Shown in pieces: positions 10,765-21,749 of a stretch of 64,000 bases of DNA; positions within the stretch are counted from its first letter, which is position 1, and every line of letters begins with the position of its first letter. Source of the stretch: Riptortus pedestris (Eukaryota > Arthropoda > Insecta > Hemiptera > Alydidae). The stretch covers positions 94,683,501 to 94,747,500 of the forward strand of contig CM032233.1 in the NCBI GenBank assembly GCA_019009955.1. The letters are read 5' to 3'. The translations under genes and the position numbers were made by a program. The notes under the pieces are model-generated. The model did no database searches. It saw only the letters and a program-made list of their open reading frames with translations, and had not been told where the DNA came from.

Positions 10765-11515
10765 TATTGTAGACCATTCTGGACATCGGATACTAATACA
10801 GCGAACCCCACTTTTCTTGACGATATATTCTTGGGTGTGTTGCAAATGCCTTAGTGACAGCTGATGAGCTAGATGAAATACTACTTCTTCGGAACTCAGA
10901 AAAATAGAATAAGACAATAAGAATTTCAATTAAGAAAATTTTTCTATAGGACGCCATTCGAATTTCCTTATTTTGAAGAGAAATATAACATTTTTTTAAA
11001 TGTTTTCATAGTTTCATTGCAAGGGTCACCAATAAATAACATTTTCCCTGCGCAAAGTTTATTTATTACTCCCCTACATGTTTTGTTCAAAAAATAATAA
11101 CACTAATTTAAAAAAAAAATAGTAAAATTAATTAACTCTATGAAAATTCTTTGCTAGATACTCTATTAATAAGCGCTTACTTACATGATATATTTATTAA
11201 ATCTAATTACAGATTGCTACTTACATTTCTGAAGTTTCTATTTCCCCTTACGTTCGTTGCGACTCTCCTTACTGGGGAGGACCCTTTCCATGAAACTATG
11301 AAGAACATATAAAAATATTGAGTAAAGAACAAGACGAACAGTTTTTATGTTTTTTATCAGAAACGTTTCAAAATCAGCGTAATGTTTTTTGATGCTACGA
11401 GTAGACATTTTAAGAACTTTTAAGGAACGATATTCATAATATGACTATGGCGGAATTGGGGGAATATCATAAATAATCCCATTGTTCTATGCATTAGTCT
11501 AATTATATATGTATA
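10765..11515. other. AT-rich interval without recognisable feature
   Basis: No family repeats and no coding motif are seen. Confidence 0.35.
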
Positions 11516-11519
11516 TATC

Positions 11520-12070
11520 ATTAGGTAGAGCAGGTGTGTAGGACTAAGAGAGTTTAATGGTAAGGGGCTGAGGACGGGTTCTAGATGGAAGATGAAGGCA
11601 GAGAGAAGTTGGATGGATAGCCGTCGCGAGGTGGTGGGGTAAGTTGGAGGACTAGGGGGTAAGGGCTTGATGTCTTGAAGGGTGAGCAAGGACCTAGATG
11701 ACAAATCCCCGGGCTCTGATGGATACGGCCACCTATTTAATGGTAGGCTCATTACCAATCCGCCGACACCGGCAGTTGGCCCTAAGCGATGTGTACACAC
11801 CCTATGGTTATTAATGCTATATTTTAGTTGGACTTGGATTAATAGCTCTAGGTTGGGGGACACATTTGACCAAGACGACGACGAAGGGGCCTCAAGGAGG
11901 CCGGGCAGGGGCCACCCCCGCCCCCAGCTCCCTCATTAATAACGGAGGTTTAAGGAGGTCGGATATATGCAATGCCTTGGACACCCACCTGCCCCCCTGC
12001 CCAAGCTCATTTATTAAACAGCTTACAGCCTCCTCCTCATTAGTGCTTCTCCTCTAATCTCTTCTCGTCA
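11520..12070. other. Purine-left / pyrimidine-right skew island
   Basis: The left side is G-rich (GGTGGTGGGGTAAGTTGGAGG). The right side is C-rich (CCACCTGCCCCCCTGCCC). The switch lies around 11730, with an ambiguous middle part. The 147-residue minus-strand frame at 11420-11863 is Pro/Leu/Ser-rich because of this composition and matches no family I know. Confidence 0.5.
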
Positions 12071-13590
12071 GTCCGCTACACCATCCCCCATCCCACCTCT
12101 TCCTTACCTTTGGACAAGCCCGCTAAACTTCACCACCTACTTTGCTCTATTTGTATTCATCAACAGCCTTTGATCAAACACGCTTCACACTCGCCTTTAT
12201 AATTGCTCTTCCCCAAGTAAAACAAATTCTCCCGACAAGCTATGTACGTTTCTTGTATGCAATTTGTTGTTAATGTATTTCATTAAATAACGGCCAAGTG
12301 GTATTGTAAAAGTTTTGCTAAACAAGGCGTTCATCTGAAACACCCTGGCTAAATGTTCCAGCTTCTCCTCGTCATCGAGAATGCTGATTTTCGTTAGATT
12401 TTTGGCTACCTCCATCAGGCAATTCGTCGCTGGTTTGATTTGGTCACAGTCCGACGATAAAAAATGACTTTTGTTCCATACCGTTATCAAGTTTCCTGAT
12501 GAATGTTCTGAAGAGCATACGGAGCCCATTATTCTCATTGATGAGGAGACGCTGAAGTAGATGGCCACAGTGGGTCAGTAGAATATTGGACAAGTATTAA
12601 GTAAAAATATTCATTGAAGAATGTAGGCATATTAATGTTGTTATAAAATCTGAACACTCAGACTGGCAAATGCTTTTCCTCTAATCTTTTCTCGTCAGTC
12701 TCACCTCCTCCGTACTCTTGGGAAAGCCCGCTAAACCTTGCCACCTACTTTGCTCTATTTGTATTCATCAACAGCCTTTGATCAAACTCGCCTTTACAAT
12801 TGCTCTTCACCTAGTACAAATTTTCACAAGCTATGTACGTCTCTTGTATCTAATGTGTAGTTAATGTTTTTCAGTACCACATCGACAAGACAGGTATTTG
12901 TCTTGTGGTGTGGTATATTAGACATTTTTACTGCACAAACTTCATCTGAAACGCTCCGGCTATTTGAACCAGCGTCTCCTCGTGACTGAGAATACTGATT
13001 TTCCTTTGTCCTTCCGCTACCTTCTTCTGGCTACTCGCCGCTGCTACTTGTTATGTTTGGTCACGGTCGAGAGTCAACAACTATTTTTAGTCCTTGCATT
13101 GTGACAAAACTATAGCCGCGAATAGTACGATGGCTGCCACGGAACTAACGCATTCTCACTGACGATGAGACTAAATTTAAACATCGTCCACTCTTAGAAT
13201 GCAGATTCGATAACAAAATTAGTATGGTTCCATTCTTCAGCAACGAAAAACAAGTTGCTACAGAGAATATGGCGCTGAGGATTTACGCTCAATGTTGTCA
13301 AAGTCCAATATCCTTCAGTTCCTTTACAGCAATTTATTCCAGGGTCTCCTCGTCTCTTCGGCACTCTAGTTCAGGTTACTTAACGGTATGGTTTAGTCCC
13401 AGTCCAAGGACTAAAAATGACTTTTGTCTCTCGACCGCGATCAAACCAAACAATCAATAGTGTCTACGAGTAGCCTGAAGAAAATTGCTGAGAAGCTAAC
13501 GATACTTTATCACTAGTGAGAAGACGCTAGAGTTGATGGCCAGAACAGATCAGTAGAATATCGGACTAAGATAAAGGCCAAGCCTACTTG
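12040..13590. repeat. Tandem triplicated segment of unknown nature
   Basis: Copies lie at about 12040-12600, 12675-13180 and (left part missing) 13220-13590. Shared landmarks are TACTTTGCTCTATTTGTATT, TCATCAACAGCCTTTGATCA and CAAGCTATGTACGT in copies 1 and 2. GTCTCCTCGT and CTGATTTTC occur in the middle. GATGGCCA and TCAGTAGAATAT occur near the right end of copies 1 and 3. Divergence is substantial. Copy 1 holds a 123-residue minus-strand frame (12197-12568) that is not preserved in the others, which argues against a protein. There is no terminal inverted repeat. Confidence 0.6.
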
Positions 13591-13638
13591 TAATAACCCC
13601 TCTCCCTGGTTTCGCAGTTCAAGCGGTATACTATGAAA

Positions 13639-14102
13639 AGCCCGTCACGCAGTGGCTGCGTTTACTAAGCAGATTTCACGTCACGTATTTGCATTTATCT
13701 CAAAACGAAAAAGTTCAATTAACACAATATTTAGTATTTAGGCTTCAAATAAAATGCTTCATAATAAAGCAGCTTATTATTAATGTGACATTAACAATAA
13801 GTAAGAGTCGCGTACTACTGAAGGCCGAAAACTAAAAAAATGCAAATATATCGGTTAATAATTAACAAAGTGAAAAAACGCACTTAACAACATTTATAGA
13901 ACATTACATTTTCAATAAGATTGGTTTTATACAATTTTTCGATCCGACGCATAATAACGGAGATATTAAGGATCTCGAAATTCCCCTCTAAACCACCCTC
14001 CTACTGGTTGGATTTTAGCCGTTAACGAACTTGATCTTTATTTCTTCATAAAACGTTTAAACAACGAGTTTGGTAACGATCAAACAAAAATTGCGAAACG
14101 TT
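13639..14102 (-). mobile_element. HINE-A medium-subfamily copy, left end missing
   Basis: Reading from low coordinates: hairpin CACGCAGTGGCTGCG, GCAGATTTCACG, TTTGCATTTATCTCAAAACG, CAATAAGATTGGTTTTATAC, and CGAGTTTGGTAACGATCAAA. It stops at ATTGCGAAACG, just short of the microsatellite. Confidence 0.75.
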
Positions 14103-14539
14103 AAAAAAAGATATATATTACTTATATAAACATAGAAATGTAGAAAAATAGTTAAGATTTCCTGGGATACAACTGTATAATTGACATTATGTCAGTAGGA
14201 AGAAACAAATCACTGATAACCCTTTACGAATTACGAGTTAAATATTTTCAAACTATAAATTCAATCATTAGACTGATCAAACGCTTATAAATATAGAGTG
14301 GGAAAATACTTCTAGCACGTACTATTTACATTAAAACAACTTATTTCAATAAATAATTAATTAAGTGATAAAAATTTCACTTAAACTGCATTAAACTTGA
14401 TTACATCATCAACCGATCAAATGCCTTCAAGTGAAATGCTAAATTCTTCTTCATAGGTAGAAACACCCTTTGAATACTAAACCCGCAATACCTTCAAATG
14501 CAGGTGAAACGACCTGCTCTATTGTTAGGAAGACTGAAA
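14103..14539. other. AT-rich interval
   Basis: It lies between a HINE-A copy and the 57-bp array. No recognisable repeat or gene is seen. Confidence 0.3.
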
Positions 14540-16005
14540 TAATTCCATAATCCAAAATTGAATATGAATTTTATTATATTGAATACACTGAAAATATATT
14601 AATTGATCCGAAATTGAAAACTGAATTTAATTATATAGTATACTTAAGGAATATATTAATTGATTCAAAATTGCAAACTGAATTTTACTATATTGAATAC
14701 ACTAAAAATATATTAATTGACCCAAAATTGAAAACTGAAATTAATTATATAGTATACTTTAAAAAAATATTAATTGATCCAAAATTTCAAATTGAATTTT
14801 ATTATTTTGTATGCAATAGATATATATTAATTGATCCAAAATTGAAAACTGAAATTAAGTATATAGTATACTTTAAATATATATTAATTGATCAAAAATT
14901 CTTAACTGAATTTTATTATATCTTTATTATATATTATTATATTACTAAAATATATTAATCGATCGAAAATTGCAAAGTGAATTTTATAATATTGTTTATA
15001 ATAAAAGATATTAGTTTATCCAAAATTGTAAATTGAATTTTATTATATTGAAAATACTAAAAATATATTAATTCGTACAAAAATGCTAACTGAAATTAAT
15101 TATATAGTATACTTTAAAAATATATTATTTGATCTAAAATTCTTAACTGAATTTCATTATATTGTATACACTAAAATATATTAATCGATCAAAAATTGCA
15201 AAGTGAATTTTATAATTTAGTATAAATTAAAAGATATTAATGGATCCAAAATTGCAAATTGAATTATACTATATGGTATGCAATAGAAATATATTAATTG
15301 TTCCAAAATTGCAAAGTGAATTTTATAATATAGTATTTATTAAAAGATATTAATTGATCCAAAATTGCAAATTGAATTATACTATATGGTATGCAATAGA
15401 AATATATTAATTGTTCCAAAATTGCAAAGTGAATTTTATAATATAGTATAAATTAAAAGATATTAATTTATCCAAAATCGCAAATTGAATTTTATTATAT
15501 TGTTGAACTAGAAATATATTAATCGATTCAAAAATGCTAGATGAATTTGATTATATTTTATACACTAAAAATATATTAATCGATTGAAAATTGCAAAGTG
15601 AACTTTATAGTAAATATTATAAGATATTAATTGATCCAAAATTGCAAATTGAATTATACTATATGGTATGCAATAGAAATATATTAATTGTTCCAAAATT
15701 GCAAAGTGAATTTTATAATATAGTATTTATTAAAAGATATTAATTGATCCAAAATTGCAAATTGAATTATACTATATGGTATGCAATAGAAATATATTAA
15801 TTGATCCAAAATTGCAGATTTAATTTTATTATAGTATAAATTAAAAGATATTAATTTATCCCAAAATCACAAATTGAATTTTGATTTATTATATTGTTGA
15901 AACTAGAAATATATTAATCGATTCAAAAATGAACTTTATAGTAAATATTATTATATAATTTTCAATAAATTGAATTATTATATAGTATACCCTAAAAATA
16001 TCTTA
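14540..16005 (+). repeat. 57-bp AT-rich minisatellite, about 25 degenerate units
   Basis: The unit contains ATATATTAATTGATCCAAAA, TTGAAAACTGAATTTTA and TATAGTATAC. Starts at 14601, 14658 and 14715 give a 57-bp period. Because 57 is divisible by three, a 114-residue frame with a 19-residue period stays open at 14614-14958; it is a by-product. Later units differ in blocks, with a multi-unit pattern repeating at about 15240-15350 and 15620-15790. The array runs directly into a HINE-A right end. Confidence 0.85.
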
Positions 16006-16260
16006 ATTTTCTTTCCAGGGAAGAGTATATTTATGTATCTGTTCAGCTGAGTGATGTTGGCTCACCTGTTTGTTTAGAATTCAGACGCATTCCGTTGGAA
16101 GTTTATTAAAATTAACTCAAGTTTTCTTAATTCCTTACCTTTTGTATTTATTCACTTAATGTTCACGGTGGAGCCAAATGATACCAGTATTTAGATTTAT
16201 CTATTGTAAAAATTCAGGTGGGAAATCTGCTTTGTTTACGAAGCACTTGCGTGACGGACT
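16006..16260 (+). mobile_element. HINE-A long-subfamily right end
   Basis: It begins TCTTTCCAGGGAAGAG and keeps CCTGTTTGTTTAGAATTCAG and GTATTTATTCACTTAATG. It ends GGGAAATCTGC, ACGAAGCACTTGCGT (hairpin damaged on one arm), GACGGACT. Confidence 0.75.
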
Positions 16261-16299
16261 TTTTAAGCTTGAAATGCTCTATACATCCAATACTGAAGC

Positions 16300-16400
16300 G
16301 CAAACGGTGATCCAAAGGTCTGTAATCGAGCATTGAAGTTCATCAATGGAAAACAGTAGTGACAGTTTAGTTAGTCTTGTTCCATTGTTGTGGAAAGGGG

Positions 16401-16440
<40 letters not shown>

Positions 16441-16520
16441 GAGAGGGTGTGAGTGAGAGAGAGTGAGGAGAGCTCGGCTCGGGGGAAATCTAGGGCCCTT
16501 TAGTTCATGGAACGGGCGAT
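16300..16520. other. (GA)n-rich skew island
   Basis: GTGGAAAGGGGTGGAGAGAG leads into about 38 bases of GA (16400-16437) and further GTGAGAGAG blocks, then GGGCCC and CATTCATCTCC. The purine-rich left is strong and the pyrimidine right half is short. It has no coding content; the minus-strand frame is Ser/Leu low complexity. Confidence 0.5.
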
Positions 16521-16920
16521 CATTCATCTCCATGCATATTAACCAAGATTCACACCATTGAATCTGAAGTGATGCATGATCCTTTGAGTCGAATCAATCG
16601 TCCCAGTGTCAGCTTACCCAGTCATATGGCTCCTATGGCATTAAGATGATAAAATGGCCGAGTAATTGTTTGCCGAGGCGACTCCAGACAAACGGTCTCT
16701 GTCAATAGTCCTGATGAATTGCTAAAGAGACGTTCGTCCTTCGCATAGCCCATATATCCCACTACATGCCGAATGAGTTATTCATAATTACTCCTTACTT
16801 TTATCTGTGGGTTGCAGCCTTAGCTTTTTAGCATTTCAGTAAATGAGGAGTTAAGTGGTTTTCATGATACGTTTCTAAAAAAATGTCTTCTGATTCGACC
16901 TAGTTGATAATGAAAAAAAT

Positions 16921-17150
16921 TCCGTCCCGCAGGGGCTGCCTAAACTGAGCAGATTTCCCACGTGCTGGAATACGACACTAATGGTCTAATCTCACCACAT
17001 ATTCCCTATTTCTATGTAGAAAATTGAGCAGAACAGGGGGGGGGGCTGAATTTCACAAAAGAACATACGAATAACTCGCTTGATACTTGAGTTAAGTAAA
17101 ATTGAATATAAAAACAATTGTTGACCATAAATTTCTATCTTCATTCTAAG
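16921..17150 (-). mobile_element. HINE-A subfamily-C fragment
   Basis: The hairpin TCCCGCAGGGGCTGC (damaged) and GCAGATTTCCCACGTGCTGG are followed by TATTCCCTATTTCTATGTAG. The same order occurs at 52454 and 58580. It ends where a plus-oriented piece starts. Confidence 0.6.
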
Positions 17151-17425
17151 CTAAAATATTGTTTTCAAATGACCTTTATTATGCGAGGTACATGCTAATT
17201 TGTTGTGATAACGTCATCTATCAAGAATTTACGTTCTTGGCTCGAAAATGTTTATTTGTTCAACACCATTCCTAGGAAGGGGTTGTTCGAAAATTCAAAA
17301 TATCTGCGTTATTTTACGTGGGAATAGAGAATATGTGGTCAGATGAGATCACAAAGTGTGTTACACTAGCACGCCTGTACTAAACCGGTATCTGCTTAGT
17401 TTACGCAGCCCCTGCGTGACGGACT
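17151..17425 (+). mobile_element. HINE-A right end
   Basis: It contains ATTCAAAATATCTGCG, GAGAATATGTGGTCAGATGA, and a clean terminus TCTGCTTAGTTTACGCAG, CCCCTGCGTGACGGACT. The reference copy begins 22 bp later across a T-run. Confidence 0.65.
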
Positions 17426-17447
17426 TTACCTTCTTTTTTTTTTTATT

Positions 17448-17572
17448 AGCAGATTTCCGTTAAGGGAAAGCAACTATTGAGGTTTTACTCATGGCGTAAT
17501 TTTCCTAAAGTTTCTTCAAATGTCCATCGATCCTACCCAGGAAATCACGAAATTGAGGTCTGTTCAAAATTG

Positions 17573-17637
<65 letters not shown>

Positions 17638-18404
17638 GTAAACGCTCGAGCTGTCGCAATTTATGTTTGATTATTACCAAACTCCATATTTGCTCGTTTT
17701 ATGTAAAAAGAAAGATCAAGTTCGTTAATGGCTGAAATCGGACTAGTGGGAGGGGTTTTAGAGGAGGGAATATCAAAAATTCAAAATATCTCCGTTACTA
17801 TAAGTCGGATCAAAAAACTGTATAAAACCGTTCTTATTTAAAATTAAATGATCTTTAAATATTGTTCTATACATATTTTCTATATCATGAATACTAACCG
17901 AGATATTTGGATTTTATAGTTCTCAGCCTTCAGCAAACCTCTAATTCTACTCACGTTAAACTAACAGTACTCGGTTATGTAATCAACCGCATTATTCGAA
18001 CCTTAAATACCAAGATATCTTTATTAAACGACATACATGCAAATATGTTCTGGTGTCCCCCCCCCCGTCTTAAGTTTTTGGACTACTTAAATTTGTTTGA
18101 TTGAAATTAAATATTGTGATTCATTATAAATTACAGTACTAGATATAGTAAATAGTTTTCAATAAAATTAATATGTTATATTCTGATATATTTAAGTAAT
18201 TATTTTTCTTTCCGGTGAGTGCCGGGTTGGCCGAACTGTTTGTTTACATTTCAGATGCTTCCCGCCAGGAAGGTTTTTTTATTAACGTTTGTATTTATTC
18301 ACTTAATTTTCACCGTGGTGCTGTGTTACCAGTACGTAGATTTGTGCATTATTAAACTTCACGAGGGAAATGTGCTTAGTTTACGCAGACCCTGCGTGAC
18401 GGAT
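17448..18404 (+). mobile_element. HINE-A, full-length long-subfamily copy (reference copy)
   Basis: This is the most complete + copy and shows the family plan. It begins AGCAGATTTCC in a decayed palindrome. The block around 17520-17570 leads into a TA microsatellite (about 17576-17634). Next come the conserved box CGCTCGAGCTGTCGCAATTT, a G-tract, and an inner inverted pair (ATATCTCCGTTA and TAACCGAGATAT). The long-subfamily right half has a C-run, CTTTCCGGTGAG and GTATTTATTCACTTAA. The end is GGGAAATGTGC, a hairpin around ACGCAG/CTGCGT and GACGGAT. Subterminal inverted repeats, a central microsatellite and a 3' hairpin are known traits of Helentron-associated elements (DINE-1/INE-1 type). Assignment to that class is inference. 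No protein is encoded, so mobility would need an autonomous partner that is not in this window. T-rich flanks fit the TT target preference of Helentrons. Confidence 0.75.
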
Positions 18405-18557
18405 TTTTATGTAAAATGTAGATCAATTACGTTAACGGCTAAAATCGCGCGAGTGGGGGGGGGCGGTTTAGAGGGAAGGAATTTCGAAAACTCGAAATAT
18501 GTCCGTTCAATATGTAGGATCGAAAAATGATATAGAACCAATTTTATTGCAAATTAA
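18405..18557 (+). mobile_element. HINE-A internal scrap
   Basis: TTTTATGTAAAATGTAG, then TTAACGGCTAAAATCGCG and a G-run, to TTTTATTGCAAATTAAATG. It follows the hairpin of the reference copy without a gap. Confidence 0.55.
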
Positions 18558-18589
18558 ATGTTTAATTAACCTATTATTTCATTAATTGC

Positions 18590-18960
18590 AAAGGAAAGGG
18601 ATGAAGGATTCTGAGTGTATGAAGAAATAAGGAAGGTGTAACAGGGGGGAGGGGAGTGGGGAGTGATACATGGGAATTGTTGAGTAGGTTCTATTGACCG
18701 AGGACCAATAAAGCACTGTAAACTGAGGCAGGGCGAGTGGGAGAGGTGGGCTCCCGATACTGGTTTGCCTTCCACTAAAGGATTATTGGATTGTTTCCCA
18801 AACCACCTTTACCAATCCAACTGTCCAGCCAATTTAGCCTGTCCTTTTCTCATGCCGTCCCCCTCTTCAAACATTCCCTCCAGATTATAGAGCCTCTACT
18901 TCCTCCGCTTACAAACAAACAGGCCATTATTGCCAGCTTTTAGGGCAAATAGGATGACAG
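18590..18960. other. Purine-left / pyrimidine-right skew island
   Basis: GGGGGGAGGGGAGTGGGG lies on the left. CCAAACCACCTTTACC and GCCGTCCCCCTCTTC lie on the right. The switch is near 18760-18790. No coding signal is seen. Confidence 0.5.
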
Positions 18961-19261
18961 AAGGACAATACCTCAGGTCCCTTTCTTCCTCCATTGTTGG
19001 CTTAGCATGTTGGTGACTGGTATTATCCCCTTATTATATGTCCTACTCTGATTAGTATAATAATATTAATTTAATTGTTAAATACTAGTTCGATCAATTT
19101 AATAGTTCGACGCAAGAACCTTTACTTAGCTCAACAATCATTCAACATTGTACGCAATGTTTTTCGCAAGACGATATTTTTTATCCTTTTTACCACACCT
19201 GAACCAAGTGTAAATATCAACAGAAGAAACATACAGAAGAAGGGCATACTAACGAAGCTCA
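18961..19261. other. Short non-repeat interval
   Basis: A 70-residue + frame at 19075-19287 has no recognisable motif and overlaps the start of the next HINE-A copy. I see nothing else. Confidence 0.3.
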
Positions 19262-20031
19262 ATCTAAAAAACGCAGGGGCAGTGTAAACTAATCAGATTT
19301 CCCTCCTGAAGTTTAACAATAGATTAATTTACGTACTGGTAACACAACACCACCAGGATATATTAAGGGAATAAATACAAACGGTAATAAAAAATCTTTT
19401 AGTCAATTTTAATAATTTCCGGACGGGGAGCGGCTGAAATGTAATCAAACAGAACTGTCAACCTCTCACCGGAAAGAAAGACAATTACTGAAATATATCA
19501 GAATATAACATATTAATTTTATTGAAAACTATTTACTATATCTATTACTGTAATTTATAAGGAATCAGAATAATTTTAAGCTCAATCAATCAGAATTTAA
19601 GAAGAGATCTAAGAACTTAAGACAGGGGGAGGGGGGTCACCAGAACATATTTGCATGTATCTCGTATAATAAAGGTCTCTTGAAAACAATATTTGGTATT
19701 TAAGATTAAAATAAAGTGGTTACGTATTTAACAGAGTTTAACTATACTCTGTTAAATACTTAAAAAATAAAAATCTGTTAAAAAAAAAAATATCTCGGTT
19801 AATATGCATGCTAGAGAATAAATGTACGGGTATGTAACAATATTTATAGGTAATTTAATTTTCAATAATAATGATTCTATACATTTTTTCGATCCGACGT
19901 ATAGGAACGGAGATATTTCGAAATTCTCCTCATTTAAACCCCCGCCTCCCCCTGGTCCGACTTCAGCCGTTAACGAACTTAATCTTTCTTTTTACATAAA
20001 ACGATAGTATAGACATATGTATGTATGTATG

Positions 20032-20062
<31 letters not shown>

Positions 20063-20162
20063 TTGAACGGACTTCATTTTCGTCATCTCGTAGGTAGAAT
20101 TGATGTACATTTGAAGAAAAATTTTGAAAATCGCGTCATGAGTACGACCTCAATAGCTGATT
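19262..20162 (-). mobile_element. HINE-A long-subfamily copy, truncated at left palindrome
   Basis: Hairpin ACGCAGGGGCAGTG, then AGTTTAACAATAGATT, CTCACCGGAAAGAAAG, GAGATATTTCGAAATTC, and a TA tract at 20032-20054. The left block TGAACGGACTTCATTTTCG to CAATAGCTGATT is present. The final palindrome half is missing because Tc1-like sequence begins there. Confidence 0.75.
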
Positions 20163-20440
20163 AACATTCATTTTTAACTTGATATAATGAAATATAGCGA
20201 TACGCAACAATATTTACCATTAATGTTATTCAGCAGGAAAAATGAAAAACAAATACAATTTTTTTAATAATATTATTTATTCAAGAAAAAAAAATTATTC
20301 ATTCACTTAATAAACAATTCATAAGCCTGATTTACATCTATGTTTTCGGATTTTTAACTCCAATAGGGCTCATAAATGTTCGATTGGGTTAAAATCCGGT
20401 AGTTTTAACGGTGTTTGGAGCATCATCTTTATTGTTTCAC
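20163..20440 (-). pseudogene. Tc1-like transposase 3' end, inverted copy
   Basis: On the minus strand it reads KLPDFNPIEHL followed by a stop. This is the third catalytic block (D...NPIEHLW) of Tc1-type DDE transposases. The rest matches the last 250 bp of the plus copy at 20990-21245, including TTAACTTGATATAA at the outer end. The two form long inverted arms. Confidence 0.65.
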
Positions 20441-20599
20441 CTGTTTAGTTCAGTATTAAAAGATAGTTTAACGGAAAAGGGTCGCAATCCTTTTGAATTG
20501 AGTTCTCATCTCAAAGACGATATTGTAAAACTCTTTCAGGGGTGGGGGGGGGTTGAATAACCGATATATCGGACAAAATTTGGGATTATTTCACGCGAC

Positions 20600-21072
20600 C
20601 ATGCAATATATAATTTGAAAATTAAGGTCAGGTTCAGCGGACAATAAAAAAACATATGGACAGAAGACATTCGCTCTCATTGCGTAAAACCGTGTAAAAA
20701 AACGGCTAAAAATTCTCAACGAACTGTTCGTGAGCTTCAACAACCCATCACAACATCTTATGGGATCTGATACTCCAAACTATGAGGAATGGGTTACATC
20801 AAGCAGGGTATAAGGGTAGAGCGGCAAGAAAAAAATTATGTAAGTAGGTCGCTTTTATTTTGGAAAAATGTGTTGTTTTCCGATGAAAAAAGCAAATTCA
20901 ATATATTTGGATTAGATGGAAGGAACTTTGTTTGGGTACAAAAGGGGAGAATATTTGAGTCTAAAAATCGAAAAGCACAGAATAGTTGCTATATAGTGCT
21001 TGCTGAATGCTCCAAACCACCACAATCACCGGATATTAACACAATAGAACATTTATGGGACATATTGGAGTG
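20600..21072 (+). pseudogene. Tc1/mariner-type transposase pseudogene
   Basis: The frame 20789-21072 carries LLFWKNVLFSDEKSKFNIFG (first catalytic D in SDE), DGRNFVW, and QSPDINTIEHLWDILE (third acidic residue). These are diagnostic of Tc1-like DDE transposases. The stretch holding the second catalytic D (usual DNDPKHTS box) is deleted between about 20985 and 21010. Upstream, 20600-20788 still resembles the N-terminal part in broken frames. It cannot encode an active enzyme. Confidence 0.8.
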
Positions 21073-21329
21073 AAAAATCCGAAATCATAGATGTACTTCA
21101 TGCTTATGCATTGTTTATTAAGTATATGAATAATTTTTTTGCCTTGGAAAATTAAAATAAAATTATTACGAAAACTGTTTGCTAAAGAATAAAATTAATG
21201 GGGAATCTTGTTTCATATCGCTATCTGTTAACTTGATATAAGGTTAAAAATATGTATAAAAAACATTTTTGGCCAATTAAGTAAGTGCGTGAATAATTGT
21301 TATACTCTGTGTGTCTATTTAATAATGTT
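21073..21329 (+). mobile_element. Tc1-like element 3' region
   Basis: Sequence after the transposase stop includes CTTGTTTCATATCGCTATCTG, TTAACTTGATATAA and GTGCGTGAATAATTGTTATA. The same motifs recur at 21700-21745 and 22783-22860, so the family has several copies here. Confidence 0.6.
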
Positions 21330-21557
21330 ATGGGGCTCAGGTTAGCCATGCGAGTTAAAGCGTTGACCTTTATCTCACATGGTAAACCTAGAGTGGCGAG
21401 TTCGATTCTCGCCTGGGCAAAGGAAATTATTTAGTAACGAAATTCATTAAATAACGTCCTAAAATCCCACCCTGGCTAGAAACGGGTGGTAATCTGTAGA
21501 TAGATACCCGTCCCGATTAGCCTAAGTTGCAAAAAGTGGACGTTAATAAATAAATAA
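21330..21557 (+). mobile_element. tRNA-derived SINE, complete, with 14-bp target duplication
   Basis: The head GGGGCTCAGGTTAGCCATG (box-A-like) and GAGTTCGATTCTCGCCTGGG (box-B-like) show a tRNA origin. The body has CCACCCTGGCTAGAAACGGG and GTCCCGATTAGCCTAAGTTG, and the tail is AATAAATAAATAA. The duplication TATTTAATAATGTT is perfect at 21316-21329 and 21558-21571. The SINE interrupts the Tc1-like sequence. The tRNA-like part is an RNA polymerase III promoter by family knowledge, not a functional tRNA gene. Confidence 0.9.
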
Positions 21558-21571
21558 TATTTAATAATGTT

Positions 21572-21745
21572 CAAATGCAGTGAGAGACAATACTTTCGGC
21601 CGTCTTGGACATAACTAGTACTAAAGAAATCGCCAAACACCATATAAACTACCGGATTTCAACCCCAACAGATCCGGATATACTTTATGATTATGAATTG
21701 CTTAGTCTTGTTTCATATCGCTATCTGCACTTATATCAAGTTAAA
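21572..21745 (+). mobile_element. Tc1-like fragment
   Basis: It includes one monomer of the later 51-bp repeat (AATACTTTCGGCCGTCTTGG) and a scrap of the transposase end (AACTACCGGATTTCAACCCC). The terminus is TGTTTCATATCGCTATCTGC ending TATATCAAGTTAAAA. A HINE-A copy is inserted right after it. Confidence 0.55.
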
Positions 21746-21749
21746 ATAC

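Noticed and set aside
11420..11863. 147-residue minus-strand frame
   Set aside because: It lies in a pyrimidine/purine-skewed island, is Pro/Leu/Ser-rich through composition, and has no recognisable domain.
14614..14958. 114-residue frame with a 19-residue period
   Set aside because: By-product of the 57-bp AT array; composition is that of the DNA repeat and later units lose the frame.
16400..16437. (GA)n tract as a promoter (GAGA-factor) element
   Set aside because: No nearby coding start or core-promoter pattern was found; simple-repeat expansion explains it equally well.
17520..17735. Tyr/Ile-repeat peptides encoded by TA tracts
   Set aside because: Many frames of this kind arise wherever (TA)n lies in HINE-A; they are microsatellite translations.
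21330..21420. Functional tRNA gene
   Set aside because: The cloverleaf cannot be completed, several related copies with long non-tRNA tails exist, and target duplications show it is a SINE head.
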